Source of the DNA: Anaerolineae bacterium
GTDB taxonomy: Bacteria; Chloroflexota; Anaerolineae; Aggregatilineales; UBA2796
DNA length: 64,000 nucleotides
Direction of reading: 5' to 3'
Assembly: GCA_019637555.1 (NCBI GenBank)
Contig: JAHBVK010000028.1
Coordinates: 1-64,000, forward strand
The notes beneath the pieces were generated by a model, which saw nothing but the letters and a program-made list of their open reading frames with translations, was not told where the DNA came from and did no database searches. Positions 26,135 to 34,534 of the stretch are shown one piece after another (within the stretch, counting starts at the first letter, position 1; every line of letters starts with the position of its first letter). A program made the translations under genes and the position numbers.

Positions 26135-27656
26135 ACGTATTTCGGCAGATCGTCGCGGCATTTTGTGGTTGCTACTGATTGCCTTTGTGTTCGTCGGCAC
26201 GTTTGTATTTTGTTTCACACTGCCTTACAGCTACGCGCAGCATGGATCACAGCCGCAGCGCACCATGGTGTTGATCAGCAAGACTTCTGCTGAGTCATTC
26301 ATCGTCTATGTTGTCAGTTTCGCGCTGATGTTTCTGCTTTACGCGCTGGGGGTTCGAATAGCGAATCGATTGGCGGGCAATTGGCAGAATGTGCTATTAC
26401 TGCTGCTCGGTGGCGCGATCTTTGTAGCGGTATTGCTGCCGATGTATCCCTACGACTCTGCCGATGTTTACGACTACATCATTCGCGGCAGAATGACCGC
26501 GTTCTATGGCGCAAATCCGCTGGCGGCAACACCTCAGCAGGTGGCGAAAGACGATCCGTTCTTTCCGTTTGCCGCATGGACAGCAGCTACGGGTGCATAT
26601 GGTCCGGCGTGGGAATGGATTGCGGCTGGCGCAGCGCGTGTGGCAGGTGACGATGCATTTGCCAACGTGCTGATCTTCAAACTGATCGCGGTGGCGGGCT
26701 ATCTGGCGACTGGTCTACTAGTAGCGCTGACGCTGCGCCGGATCGCGCCGGATCGCGTTAGTCTCGGTGCGTATTTGTGGTTGTGGAATCCATTTGTGAT
26801 CCTGATGGTCGGCGAAGGTGCACACAATGATGCACTGATGAGCGCGTTCCTATTACTTGGGGTGTTTTTCTTGCTGCGGCGCTGGTATATCGCTGGCACT
26901 CTGGCTGCCCTGATCGGGGCACTGATCAAGTTCGTGCCGCTGGCGCTGGTGGCGCTGATCGCGGTAGTCGCGCTTCGGGAGTTGCGTCCACGGCTGAAAC
27001 TGCGCTATGTGATCGTTGGCGGATTATCCAGCTTGATCTTGATTGGTGTCATTAGCGCTCCATTCTGGACTGGCGATGTAGACGCGATCCTTAATCTCAA
27101 TCGACGCTCGCGACTGTTTACTGGATCAACAGCGACGGTGGTGCGGAAATTGCTGGTTCCGCTATTGGATAATAAACCGATGGGTGCAGGTGGATCGGAA
27201 ACGCCGATCACTAATCTGCTGATTTCGCGTACTGCATTCGGATTGCTGGCGCTGTTCGTGGCGTGGCAGCTTTTGCAGACTTATCGTGATCGAAGTGGTG
27301 ATCCAATGCGTCCGGTGCGTTCGCTGGCACTGATCCTGATGTTCTATCTGCTGGTTTCATCATTCTGGTTCATGTCGTGGTATGTACTGTGGGTAGTACC
27401 ACTTGCTGCCCTGTTCGTAGATTCACCACTTCGACGTCTAATCCTGATTTTCAGCTATCTGGTCACGTGTGAGATGGTGATGTATCAGTATGTAGGGCTG
27501 CGTCCGGGCAACTGGATGCCCGATCCGTGGCGTGATCTGATCCCCGTGCTTAGCTATATGGGCGTCATTTATGTTTGGCTGGTGGTCGAATGGTGGTGGC
27601 AGCGATCACGCTTATTGAAATCACAGCGTCTTCAAGTAGTCGAGCAGCAAGGATAA
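26121..27656 (+). CDS. GT-C integral membrane glycosyltransferase
   Basis: A 511-residue protein with about 12-13 membrane segments. YPYDSADVYDYIIRGRM in the first loop supplies the acidic catalytic site expected of GT-C enzymes; YGANPLAATP and AYGPAWEW fit the polyprenol-phosphomannose-dependent (MptA/MptB, GT87) group. The start is a TTG at 26121 that overlaps the previous gene by 14 bases. Its last 36 bases overlap the minus-strand pncC gene. It may use the donor made by the GT2 enzyme at 6976. Confidence 0.78.
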   Translation: MSTTERISADRRGILWLLLIAFVFVGTFVFCFTLPYSYAQHGSQPQRTMVLISKTSAESFIVYVVSFALMFLLYALGVRIANRLAGNWQNVLLLLLGGAIFVAVLLPMYPYDSADVYDYIIRGRMTAFYGANPLAATPQQVAKDDPFFPFAAWTAATGAYGPAWEWIAAGAARVAGDDAFANVLIFKLIAVAGYLATGLLVALTLRRIAPDRVSLGAYLWLWNPFVILMVGEGAHNDALMSAFLLLGVFFLLRRWYIAGTLAALIGALIKFVPLALVALIAVVALRELRPRLKLRYVIVGGLSSLILIGVISAPFWTGDVDAILNLNRRSRLFTGSTATVVRKLLVPLLDNKPMGAGGSETPITNLLISRTAFGLLALFVAWQLLQTYRDRSGDPMRPVRSLALILMFYLLVSSFWFMSWYVLWVVPLAALFVDSPLRRLILIFSYLVTCEMVMYQYVGLRPGNWMPDPWRDLIPVLSYMGVIYVWLVVEWWWQRSRLLKSQRLQVVEQQG

Positions 27657-28112
27657 CGCCGCATCGGCTGACTGTTCTTTGTTCTGCACGCGATCACCAT
27701 TCCAAACGTGCTTGATCACGCGCGGGGTGGCTAATCCTTCTGCTGCCATGCCGATAAATGTCAATCCAACTGGCTTAGTCGCCGTGCCGCCTCCGGGTCC
27801 GGCGATACCAGTAACGCTGAGTGAAAGTGACGTATCGAATAATCTCCGTGCACCGATTGCCATTTCTGCTGCCGTTGGTTCGCTGACTGCGCCATGAGCG
27901 ATGAGGGTTGATTCCTGCACACCCAACAGCTTCATCTTTGCTTCATTACTATACGTTACTGCACCGCCCATAACATACGTGGAACTACCGGCGATATTGG
28001 TTAGCCGATGCGCGATCAAACCGCCCGTGCAGGACTCGGCGGTAGAGATCGTGAGGTGATGCTGCTTCAGGAGTTCGCCAATTTGAATTTCTAAGATTTC
28101 GTCCATCGTCAT
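27621..28112 (-). CDS. pncC: Nicotinamide-nucleotide amidohydrolase (CinA C-terminal domain)
   Basis: A 163-residue stand-alone CinA C-terminal domain. TAESCTGGLIAHRLTNIAGS with the catalytic Ser, GGAVTYSNEAKMKLLGV and TGIAGPGGGTATKPVG are diagnostic. It deamidates nicotinamide mononucleotide to nicotinate mononucleotide, recycling pyridine nucleotide. The N-terminal MoaB-like domain of full CinA is absent, as in E. coli YgaD. Its ATG overlaps the stop of the preceding glycosidase gene by four bases (ATGA), so the two are coupled although functionally unrelated. Confidence 0.92.
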   Translation of the reverse strand: MTMDEILEIQIGELLKQHHLTISTAESCTGGLIAHRLTNIAGSSTYVMGGAVTYSNEAKMKLLGVQESTLIAHGAVSEPTAAEMAIGARRLFDTSLSLSVTGIAGPGGGTATKPVGLTFIGMAAEGLATPRVIKHVWNGDRVQNKEQSADAALSLLLDYLKTL

Positions 28113-29563
28113 TTACCGAGCCTCGAATTCGCTTTCACGCGCTGCGCTAATACCTTCGCCAGATCAGCTTCCGTTTCAACGATGATCAAGTCGATCAGCA
28201 CGTTTGCCCAGTGTTGCGAGATTTGTTCTTTCGCATAATTTTGTGTGGCTGGTGTCGCTAGGACAGTGACCGCTAGACTGGTCTGATGCGGAATATGCGA
28301 AATATACTCGACATCGGTCAAAATTTGTGGGCGAAACTTTTCATAGTAGCTCTTTGCACCATTGAAGAACCAATCAGGGTTAAGGTCAGGCGCAAGCAGT
28401 AATGCATGATGATCTGGTGTCCCCTGAACAGGTCCGGGACCAGCGAGTAATGCTCCGGGGTTAACGTTGCCGAGCGCTTCCAATGGTGGCACCGATTTCA
28501 GACGCGGTAGGTTAGTTTCCATCAACCCTACTGCTGGCACATGACCACCCGGACCTTCGTAGTAATCATTTTCTTTCCACAGTGCCACTCCGAACATCCA
28601 CGGCGGAGCTTGATCGGCGATCCAGTTAAACATCGCCAGTGTGCCCTCACCATGACTTTGCCAACCTACCGCTGGATAGCGATCATCGATCTGATGAATC
28701 TCGCCGGGAGATTGCGGTACCGGATAAATGCCACCTTCTGTGCCAACTACGGGGATCGCGCCACCACCAAACAATTCGTATGCCTTGATCAGAAAGGCTT
28801 CGCCTACGCCGCATAAACCGATAGGGTCGCCACGTGGGAAATCACCAGTGCCACTAACCGTAGTGATACCCGGATGTGTCGCCTGTGATATCGGATCGTA
28901 GGGATACTCGAAGTGCCAGCCGCCTTCCTGCGCATTGGTCGAAAAGCGCGGCTTCAGTGGTCCTTCGCCCTCTTGATAGAAATGGTTATAGATGTAGGGA
29001 TGTGTGGCGACCCACAGCCCGTTATTCATCACGGCGCGGAAGCGATCATACTGCCGCTCTGCGAGATAGTTGAGCATGGCTTGCAACCAACCATTCACAT
29101 CTACAATGTCGCCCGTTGCTTCAGAGAGTGCGGGAAATGCCGGATAGCAACCCCAACTAACCATCATCTCTGCCCAACTGAGCCAGTTTTCCATAAGCGG
29201 AGCGATGATGCCGTCGGTATTGCGATAATCTTGCACCGTGCCGTTGGGCCATTCGTTGCCGAGATTTGGCTCGTTGTAGAACTCAAACCATTTCACACCT
29301 GAATTAGCATAAGCGCGCCAGATGCCGATCAATTCGTCAGTGGCAGGCGCGGCTCCCCAATTATGGCGGAACACACGGATGATCGGTGTGATTCCATTCG
29401 ACAGCATCCACGGCAGATCATCCATATACTCGCCACCGATGCAGACCATCTTGCACCAGCCGTAACGCGCACGAATCATACGCTCGAAATCCATACGAAA
29501 CGGCGCCGCTTTGTTATGCAATCCGCGCGGATTTCGTGACCATTCATATTCGTCCAGACGCAT
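28109..29563 (-). CDS. Clan-A-like TIM-barrel glycosidase, unassigned family
   Basis: A 484-residue protein with no signal peptide. WFEFYNEPN with acid/base Glu98 is the Asn-Glu-Pro signature of clan GH-A (GH5, GH39 and relatives), and PVVGTEGGIY supplies the nucleophile candidate Glu276. A further ~110-residue C-terminal region (from about 375) is helical and ends with a Lys-rich tail. I cannot assign a GH family; substrate unknown, and the lack of a secretion signal suggests a cytoplasmic role. AGGGTGA precedes the ATG. Confidence 0.7.
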   Translation of the reverse strand: MRLDEYEWSRNPRGLHNKAAPFRMDFERMIRARYGWCKMVCIGGEYMDDLPWMLSNGITPIIRVFRHNWGAAPATDELIGIWRAYANSGVKWFEFYNEPNLGNEWPNGTVQDYRNTDGIIAPLMENWLSWAEMMVSWGCYPAFPALSEATGDIVDVNGWLQAMLNYLAERQYDRFRAVMNNGLWVATHPYIYNHFYQEGEGPLKPRFSTNAQEGGWHFEYPYDPISQATHPGITTVSGTGDFPRGDPIGLCGVGEAFLIKAYELFGGGAIPVVGTEGGIYPVPQSPGEIHQIDDRYPAVGWQSHGEGTLAMFNWIADQAPPWMFGVALWKENDYYEGPGGHVPAVGLMETNLPRLKSVPPLEALGNVNPGALLAGPGPVQGTPDHHALLLAPDLNPDWFFNGAKSYYEKFRPQILTDVEYISHIPHQTSLAVTVLATPATQNYAKEQISQHWANVLIDLIIVETEADLAKVLAQRVKANSRLGK

Positions 29564-29785
29564 CGTTCACCCTATCCCTGTCCTGTGCCGCTGTGGATGC
29601 ACAAGTATAAGCGGACTAATTGCATTGCCAAGCACACGAGTCCTATGATCGCACGACTGTTGACGCAACTGCCATAACTTTTGTTGGCTGAACAAAAACT
29701 GAGCATCAAATGGACTGTATAGTGACCAACGAACCGTGATTTCCTCATCGTAGACTCATTTTCAGTTTGCAATGGGGAGTTGGTC

Positions 29786-30466
29786 ATGCAAAATTCATCT
29801 CTTACCCGTTGGGGTGGTCTAGCTGCTATTGGTGTTGGACTATGTTCACTTCTGTATGGTGTGCTCTATGTCGCTTTGATTGTGCTAGGTCCGAAGATGT
29901 CGCCACCAGATTCCCTGCTGACATTTGGTTCACAGAGTACTAGTCTGCTGCTTGGACTTAGTGGGCTGCTCGGATTGGTGGCTACCGTCGCTTTCTTCGA
30001 GAAACTGCGTGCTGCTGGTGAGGGTTGGGCACGCTTGGCACTGTGGTTCGGCATGTTCAGTGCTCTGCTCGGTGGACTGCATGGCTGGTCGGATTTCGTG
30101 CGCAATCCGGCGTTAGCCCGACTGTACGATCAATCGAATCTGGCGAGTGTGGCGGATACCATCATTGCGCTGCCATCACCTATCGATCCGCGTGGTATTG
30201 GTACGTTTGGACTAGCAGGATTAGGCATGTTGGTACTAGGAGCATTGATCGCCAAAACATCGGATTTGCCCCGTAATCTTGCCACTGTCGCTCGCATTGG
30301 TGGGGTACTGCTGCTGCTGATTTTCATCGGTACGGTGTTATGGGCTGATGGTTATGGTCTTGCATTCGCCCGCTATCTTTTTCTCATCCCCGGACCTGTT
30401 CAGTCCATTATCGTAGGTCCGCTGTTCTACATCTGGTTTGGGTTGCGTTTGCAACCGTCCGCGTAA
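29786..30466 (+). CDS. Multi-pass membrane protein of unknown function
   Basis: A 226-residue integral membrane protein with six or seven hydrophobic segments. ATG 29786 has GGGGAG six bases upstream; the frame also opens at a TTG at 29780. Segments (GGLAAIGVGLCSLLYGVLYV, LLLGLSGLLGLVATVAF, GLAGLGMLVLGALI) resemble DUF4386-like proteins, but I cannot confirm this. No enzymatic motif is visible. Confidence 0.65.
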   Translation: MQNSSLTRWGGLAAIGVGLCSLLYGVLYVALIVLGPKMSPPDSLLTFGSQSTSLLLGLSGLLGLVATVAFFEKLRAAGEGWARLALWFGMFSALLGGLHGWSDFVRNPALARLYDQSNLASVADTIIALPSPIDPRGIGTFGLAGLGMLVLGALIAKTSDLPRNLATVARIGGVLLLLIFIGTVLWADGYGLAFARYLFLIPGPVQSIIVGPLFYIWFGLRLQPSA

Positions 30467-30590
30467 ATATCGAGGAGTAGAATGGATTGATCGTTGACCA
30501 TGCCATGAGGTGATAGTACAATGGGCGTTTCCTGTCAGCGGGCAGCGTAACGCCCGCCATCGCCCTACTATTCCTCAGGAGCAAGCCACT

Positions 30591-31535
30591 ATGACTACGG
30601 ATAACGCGGAGAATACTACTCCTGCCGCGCTCGATACCGTATCTACCGATGCTGAGATCGAGACACCCGTCCAGAGTGTTGCGGAATCAGCAGAAAGCGT
30701 TACTGCCGAGCTTAACCAGCCAGCAGCTGCGCAAGTGCCAGCGGAAACTGAAGCTGTTATAGCTGAAGTGTCAACTGAAACCGCAGCGGAAGAAGTTGCA
30801 GCGGAGACAGCCGCACCTGCCGCTTCCGCCCTAGCGGACCTAAAACCCAAGCAGGAACTGCGTGGTACGGTCAAGAATATCGAGCTTTTTGGCGCATTCG
30901 TTGATGTCGGTGTCGGCGTCGATGGACTGCTGCACATTTCCCAGATCAGTACTGAAGCCGTCAAGAATGTCGGTGATGTGCTGAAAACTGGCGACGAGAT
31001 CACCGTTTGGGTGCGCAAGGTAGATACCGCGCAGGGTCGTCTCGACCTGACCATGATCAAGCCGTTAGGTCTGGCGTGGAACGAAATTCGTGACGGCATG
31101 GTAGTGACGGGTAAAGTCGTCAAGATCGAACGCTTCGGTGTGTTCGTCGAGATCGGCGCAGAGCGCCCCGGCATGATCCACGTCTCCGAACTGGCAGGCG
31201 ATTACGTCGAGAAGCCAGAAGATGTAGTCAAGGTTGGAGACGAAGTAACTGCGAAGGTGATCAAGGTCAACCGCAAGCGCAAGCAGATCGATCTGAGCCG
31301 CAAAGCAATGGCTGAACCGACAGTAACGGCGGAAGCAGATGACGAAGAGGATGACGCCCCCGCGATGACTGCGATGGAATTAGCGTTGCGTAACGCCATG
31401 CGCGGCACCGAAATGGGCGATTCTTTTGCTGCCTCAAAGAAGGGGCGAGAGAATAAGAAGCAAGCTCTGAACGACAAGCGGCGCAAAGAACAGGAAGAAC
31501 TGTTGAACCGTACACTGCAAAATCGCGTGAAGTAG
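30591..31535 (+). CDS. S1-domain RNA-binding protein (ribosomal protein S1-like)
   Basis: A 314-residue protein. Residues 1-80 are an acidic, Ala/Glu-rich low-complexity region. Two S1 domains follow: GTVKNIELFGAFVDVG with GLLHISQI (about 85-155), and GKVVKIERFGVFVEIG with GMIHVSEL (about 170-240). The tail is Lys-rich. It is shorter than canonical S1 (four to six domains) and resembles two-domain S1-like proteins of Gram-positives and Chloroflexota. CAGGAGC at 30576-30582 fixes the ATG at 30591. It probably binds mRNA and helps initiation, though a stress role is also possible. Confidence 0.85.
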   Translation: MTTDNAENTTPAALDTVSTDAEIETPVQSVAESAESVTAELNQPAAAQVPAETEAVIAEVSTETAAEEVAAETAAPAASALADLKPKQELRGTVKNIELFGAFVDVGVGVDGLLHISQISTEAVKNVGDVLKTGDEITVWVRKVDTAQGRLDLTMIKPLGLAWNEIRDGMVVTGKVVKIERFGVFVEIGAERPGMIHVSELAGDYVEKPEDVVKVGDEVTAKVIKVNRKRKQIDLSRKAMAEPTVTAEADDEEDDAPAMTAMELALRNAMRGTEMGDSFAASKKGRENKKQALNDKRRKEQEELLNRTLQNRVK

Positions 31536-31536
31536 T

Positions 31537-31579
31537 GAAGGACGCGGTTCGCGTTCATTGAGCGTTAGCGCCGCCCTTC
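31537..31579 (+). terminator. Imperfect hairpin between convergent genes
   Basis: GAAGG at 31537-31541 pairs with CCTTC at 31575-31579, with an inner GCGG/CCGC helix. It has no clear T-run. It lies between the convergent S1 and VKOR genes and may act as a weak terminator on either strand. Confidence 0.35.
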
Positions 31580-31618
31580 ACCATCTCCATTGCTATTGTA
31601 ACTGCAGGTCGATCCTAG

Positions 31619-32155
31619 TTACGCTTCTGCTTCGGTAGCCTCTAGATCTGTTGAATCTGCTGTACCCGCCCCGAACGAACGCCATACTCGGATGAATGCG
31701 ACGACGAACAGCACCGTCATGATTCCAGCACTCACGAGGCAGTACATGCACCATGCGTGCAGTACGAATGCTTCGATTCCCGTCAGGTAAGCAGAGTACA
31801 GGAAGCCGAAAAGCGTGAAACCAAATACGATTAACTTTCCGCGTTGGGCGAAGAACGGGACGCGCGTTTCCAACAGCAGTACGCCAAGGATGGCAGCATA
31901 ACCGAGCAGCCCCAAGTATTGGATGGGGATCGGTCCAATGCGGGAGTAAATCGAACTCTGCACCAGATCACAACTGAAAACTGATCCCGGTGGGCAATAA
32001 ACTTCGGTATTAGCAAGTTTTGTCCACACCAGATAGCCAGTGTTGAGCACACCAGCGATGGCGAGGATGACGCTGAATACCCACAAGCCGTTTCGTCCTG
32101 TTGAGGTAGGAGTGGCGTCAGTGGTTGATGTTTTTCCCGAAACGGTGCTAGTCAT
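31619..32155 (-). CDS. Vitamin K epoxide reductase family protein (VKOR)
   Basis: A 178-residue membrane protein with about four or five helices. Family features are the external cysteine pair region (EVYCPPGSVFSCDLVQSS), the conserved IYSRIGPIPIQYLGLLGY, and the redox CxxC in HAWCMYCLVSA. Bacterial VKOR reoxidises periplasmic thiol oxidases using quinone, replacing DsbB. No fused thioredoxin domain is present. ATG 32155 is chosen because AAGGAA sits six bases upstream; the ATG at 32161 is too close to it. It lies just downstream of the carotenoid cluster on the same strand. Confidence 0.9.
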   Translation of the reverse strand: MTSTVSGKTSTTDATPTSTGRNGLWVFSVILAIAGVLNTGYLVWTKLANTEVYCPPGSVFSCDLVQSSIYSRIGPIPIQYLGLLGYAAILGVLLLETRVPFFAQRGKLIVFGFTLFGFLYSAYLTGIEAFVLHAWCMYCLVSAGIMTVLFVVAFIRVWRSFGAGTADSTDLEATEAEA

Positions 32156-32262
32156 GCACATTTCCTTTCAAACCATTCACGGCATTGTTTGCGTGAGCTA
32201 ACCTGCCTGCATTCTACTGCAAATCGGTAGGGTAGGTCATAAGGAAATGCTAAACGCGATAT

Positions 32263-32709
32263 TTAGTTACGTTGGCGCGGGATGATCAGCACATGAAACA
32301 GATCGAAGATGAGCAGCAGCGCGCCTTGTAACATAACGCCAATTCCACTGCCACGCCGGAAACTGTAAGCCTCACTACGCTGTGCCCAGCGCCAGCCGCC
32401 GAAAATGTAAACCAAATCGAGCGCAGCGTTAACCCACAGCAGCAAGCTAAGATTGCGACGTTCACGACGGCGTGCCGGTAGTGCATCGGCGGTAGGTTGC
32501 TGAGCACGGCGACGGTTCGCCAGACTGCCCACAGACCCAAGCAAGATGTTGATCCCTGCCCAACCTACGGCTTGTGTACCGACTCCGCGCAAAAAGGGGG
32601 CATCCCGCTGCGAACTTAACAATGCGCCGAACGCCACGTTCATCAAATTTACGCCGATCAACCGACGTGCTACACGTTGCTGGAATTCCCAGATGTTCAT
32701 ATCTGTCAA
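32263..32709 (-). CDS. Small membrane protein of the carotenoid cluster
   Basis: A 148-residue protein with about four hydrophobic segments and an Arg-rich cytoplasmic loop in the middle (around residues 65-85). It starts at a TTG overlapping the crtYcd stop by four bases (alternative ATG at 32700), so it is translationally coupled to it. No family recognised with confidence. Its membership in the crt operon suggests a role in carotenoid handling or the membrane, which is inference. Confidence 0.65.
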   Translation of the reverse strand: MTDMNIWEFQQRVARRLIGVNLMNVAFGALLSSQRDAPFLRGVGTQAVGWAGINILLGSVGSLANRRRAQQPTADALPARRRERRNLSLLLWVNAALDLVYIFGGWRWAQRSEAYSFRRGSGIGVMLQGALLLIFDLFHVLIIPRQRN

Positions 32710-33530
32710 GCTACTCCGCGATCCCGGCGCGAAGCGATCATTCCTCGTACAGTCGAGACGAGTCTATTGGTTCGCGCCCTGCTTTCGACATCAAGAATCA
32801 GTGTACACCCGAACACGATCAAGATGTTAGTCATCAAAAAGAACAAAAGCTCCTCCAACGGTAGTTTGCCGGGGAGGATGATTCCTAGGCTTTGCAGCGA
32901 CTGAATCGGATCAATCGTCCACGTTCCCGCGCTGATTGCTAGTTTGTCGGTGATGGCAAGGTACGCCGTCATTGGCAGGATGCTAAGAACAACGATGCGG
33001 CGGTGATGCCACAGGATGTCTGCACCAAACGCCGTTTGGATCATCACGGGAAGGAGCGCCCACGTCATTAACAAGCCGAGATAAGTGCCCGGTTTCCAAC
33101 CGCTGAGCAATATGGTGGCAAAGATCAACCAAACGACGAATACTACCGCCGTCCATACCCAGCGGGTGCGGGTTGATGGCTGAAATAATTGGCGGGGGGG
33201 TACGCGGCGCATAAGCAGCAGCAACCACGATCCGGTGAGCAATACTTGCAAAACGAAGAAGGTGTACTCTTCAATCGGTACAAAACCAAGGGTGAGACCA
33301 GTCACTAGCGACTTTTCATACCACCATACCCCTGTCGCCACCAGATAGTTATCCCATGGTGTTGTGTAGGCAACGGCAATCAGGACATGGGTAGCAACTG
33401 CCGTCCAACCGCTGATCAGGGTGAGGTTCAGCGGCATTCGCACACCACGGCGATGGTCGATCAGTGCGATCAACCAAAGCAACAAGATCGGTGGAACTAC
33501 AAAAGTAGCGAGGAATCCAAAGTAGGTCAT
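32706..33530 (-). CDS. crtYcd: Fused heterodimer-type lycopene cyclase
   Basis: A 274-residue integral membrane protein in which two lycopene-cyclase-domain repeats are fused. The acidic motifs FVPIEEYTFF (first half) and KLPLEELLFF (second half) are characteristic of CrtYc/CrtYd and CarR-type cyclases, which close lycopene ends to beta-ionone rings. About seven helices are predicted. It starts four bases after the crtB stop in the crtI-crtB-crtYcd operon, so the organism should make cyclic carotenoids. Confidence 0.9.
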   Translation of the reverse strand: MTYFGFLATFVVPPILLLWLIALIDHRRGVRMPLNLTLISGWTAVATHVLIAVAYTTPWDNYLVATGVWWYEKSLVTGLTLGFVPIEEYTFFVLQVLLTGSWLLLLMRRVPPRQLFQPSTRTRWVWTAVVFVVWLIFATILLSGWKPGTYLGLLMTWALLPVMIQTAFGADILWHHRRIVVLSILPMTAYLAITDKLAISAGTWTIDPIQSLQSLGIILPGKLPLEELLFFLMTNILIVFGCTLILDVESRARTNRLVSTVRGMIASRRDRGVA

Positions 33531-33534
33531 TTAT

Positions 33535-34503
33535 TTACTTCACCGCCTGCCACCAGATACCGGGCAATCGACGCACCTTGCCCAACAACGACACGCTAGC
33601 GCGACCTGAGAAGACATCGTAATCGGCTGCTTCGATGCGATCAAGGATCGCTTCGTACAAACGTGCCGCCGCGGCGATGGCAAAACGACCATCACTATTC
33701 AGCAATCTGATGCCGTGCGCGGATTCACGATAGAGCTGACGAGCGCGGTCAATTTGTGCGCTCATCAGTTCGCGCCAGCGATTATCATAACAGCCAAAAG
33801 CTACGCTGTTAGCAATATCCGTTTCGGAAAGTCCGTGTGCAGCAAGCTCTTCAAGTGGCAAGTAAAGACGACCATTACGCCAGTCCTCAGCCACATCGCG
33901 CAGAATATTGGTAAGTTGTAGAGCGATACCAAGTTTGATTGCGAAGGGAATAGCATCGTCACCGCTGAAGCCAATGATATGCATCGCCATAAGCCCCACT
34001 GTCGAGGCAACGCCGTAGCTATATTCTGCTAGTTCGCTGAAAGTGTTGTAACGTGTTCGGCTAAAGTCTTGACGCACACCGTCGATCAGTTGTTGGGCAT
34101 AGCCCGTTGGGATATTGAAGCGCAATTGCGCATCTGCCCATGCCAGCGCAATTGGGTCATCAGTCGGAGGTTGAGGCAGAGTGACCACGCGCCGCCAGTT
34201 CTCCAGCGCCGCTTGTGCCCCGGCATGCTCATCCGGCGTATCTACAAGATTATCGGTGATGCGACAAAAGCTGTAGAGTGCGCGCGTTGCTCTACGTTTC
34301 TTCTCCGGCAGCAACCCTGATGCAAGATAGAACGTTTTGCTGTGGAAGCGGGTTAAGGCGTCACAATGGCGATACGCTGCTTCAAGCGTCAGCGCGTCGG
34401 TCTTGACATCAATGACGGTGCGCTGCGCGTGAAAGGCTTCTCGCGCAAGGCTCAACAACTGGTATTCCCAATTGTGATTGTGTGATGGAGCGTGGACGGT
34501 CAT
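33535..34503 (-). CDS. crtB: Phytoene synthase
   Basis: A 322-residue squalene/phytoene synthase that joins two geranylgeranyl diphosphates head to head. Two Asp-rich motifs are clear: DNLVDTPD in the first, and NILRDVAEDWRNGRLYLP in the second. HSKTFYLASGLLP is also typical. ATG 34503 follows AAGGAG with good spacing; a TTG at 34506 is one codon earlier. It lies between crtI and crtYcd. Confidence 0.93.
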   Translation of the reverse strand: MTVHAPSHNHNWEYQLLSLAREAFHAQRTVIDVKTDALTLEAAYRHCDALTRFHSKTFYLASGLLPEKKRRATRALYSFCRITDNLVDTPDEHAGAQAALENWRRVVTLPQPPTDDPIALAWADAQLRFNIPTGYAQQLIDGVRQDFSRTRYNTFSELAEYSYGVASTVGLMAMHIIGFSGDDAIPFAIKLGIALQLTNILRDVAEDWRNGRLYLPLEELAAHGLSETDIANSVAFGCYDNRWRELMSAQIDRARQLYRESAHGIRLLNSDGRFAIAAAARLYEAILDRIEAADYDVFSGRASVSLLGKVRRLPGIWWQAVK

Positions 34504-34534
34504 CAAAACTCCTTCGCAACGCAGAGCGTCGTGG

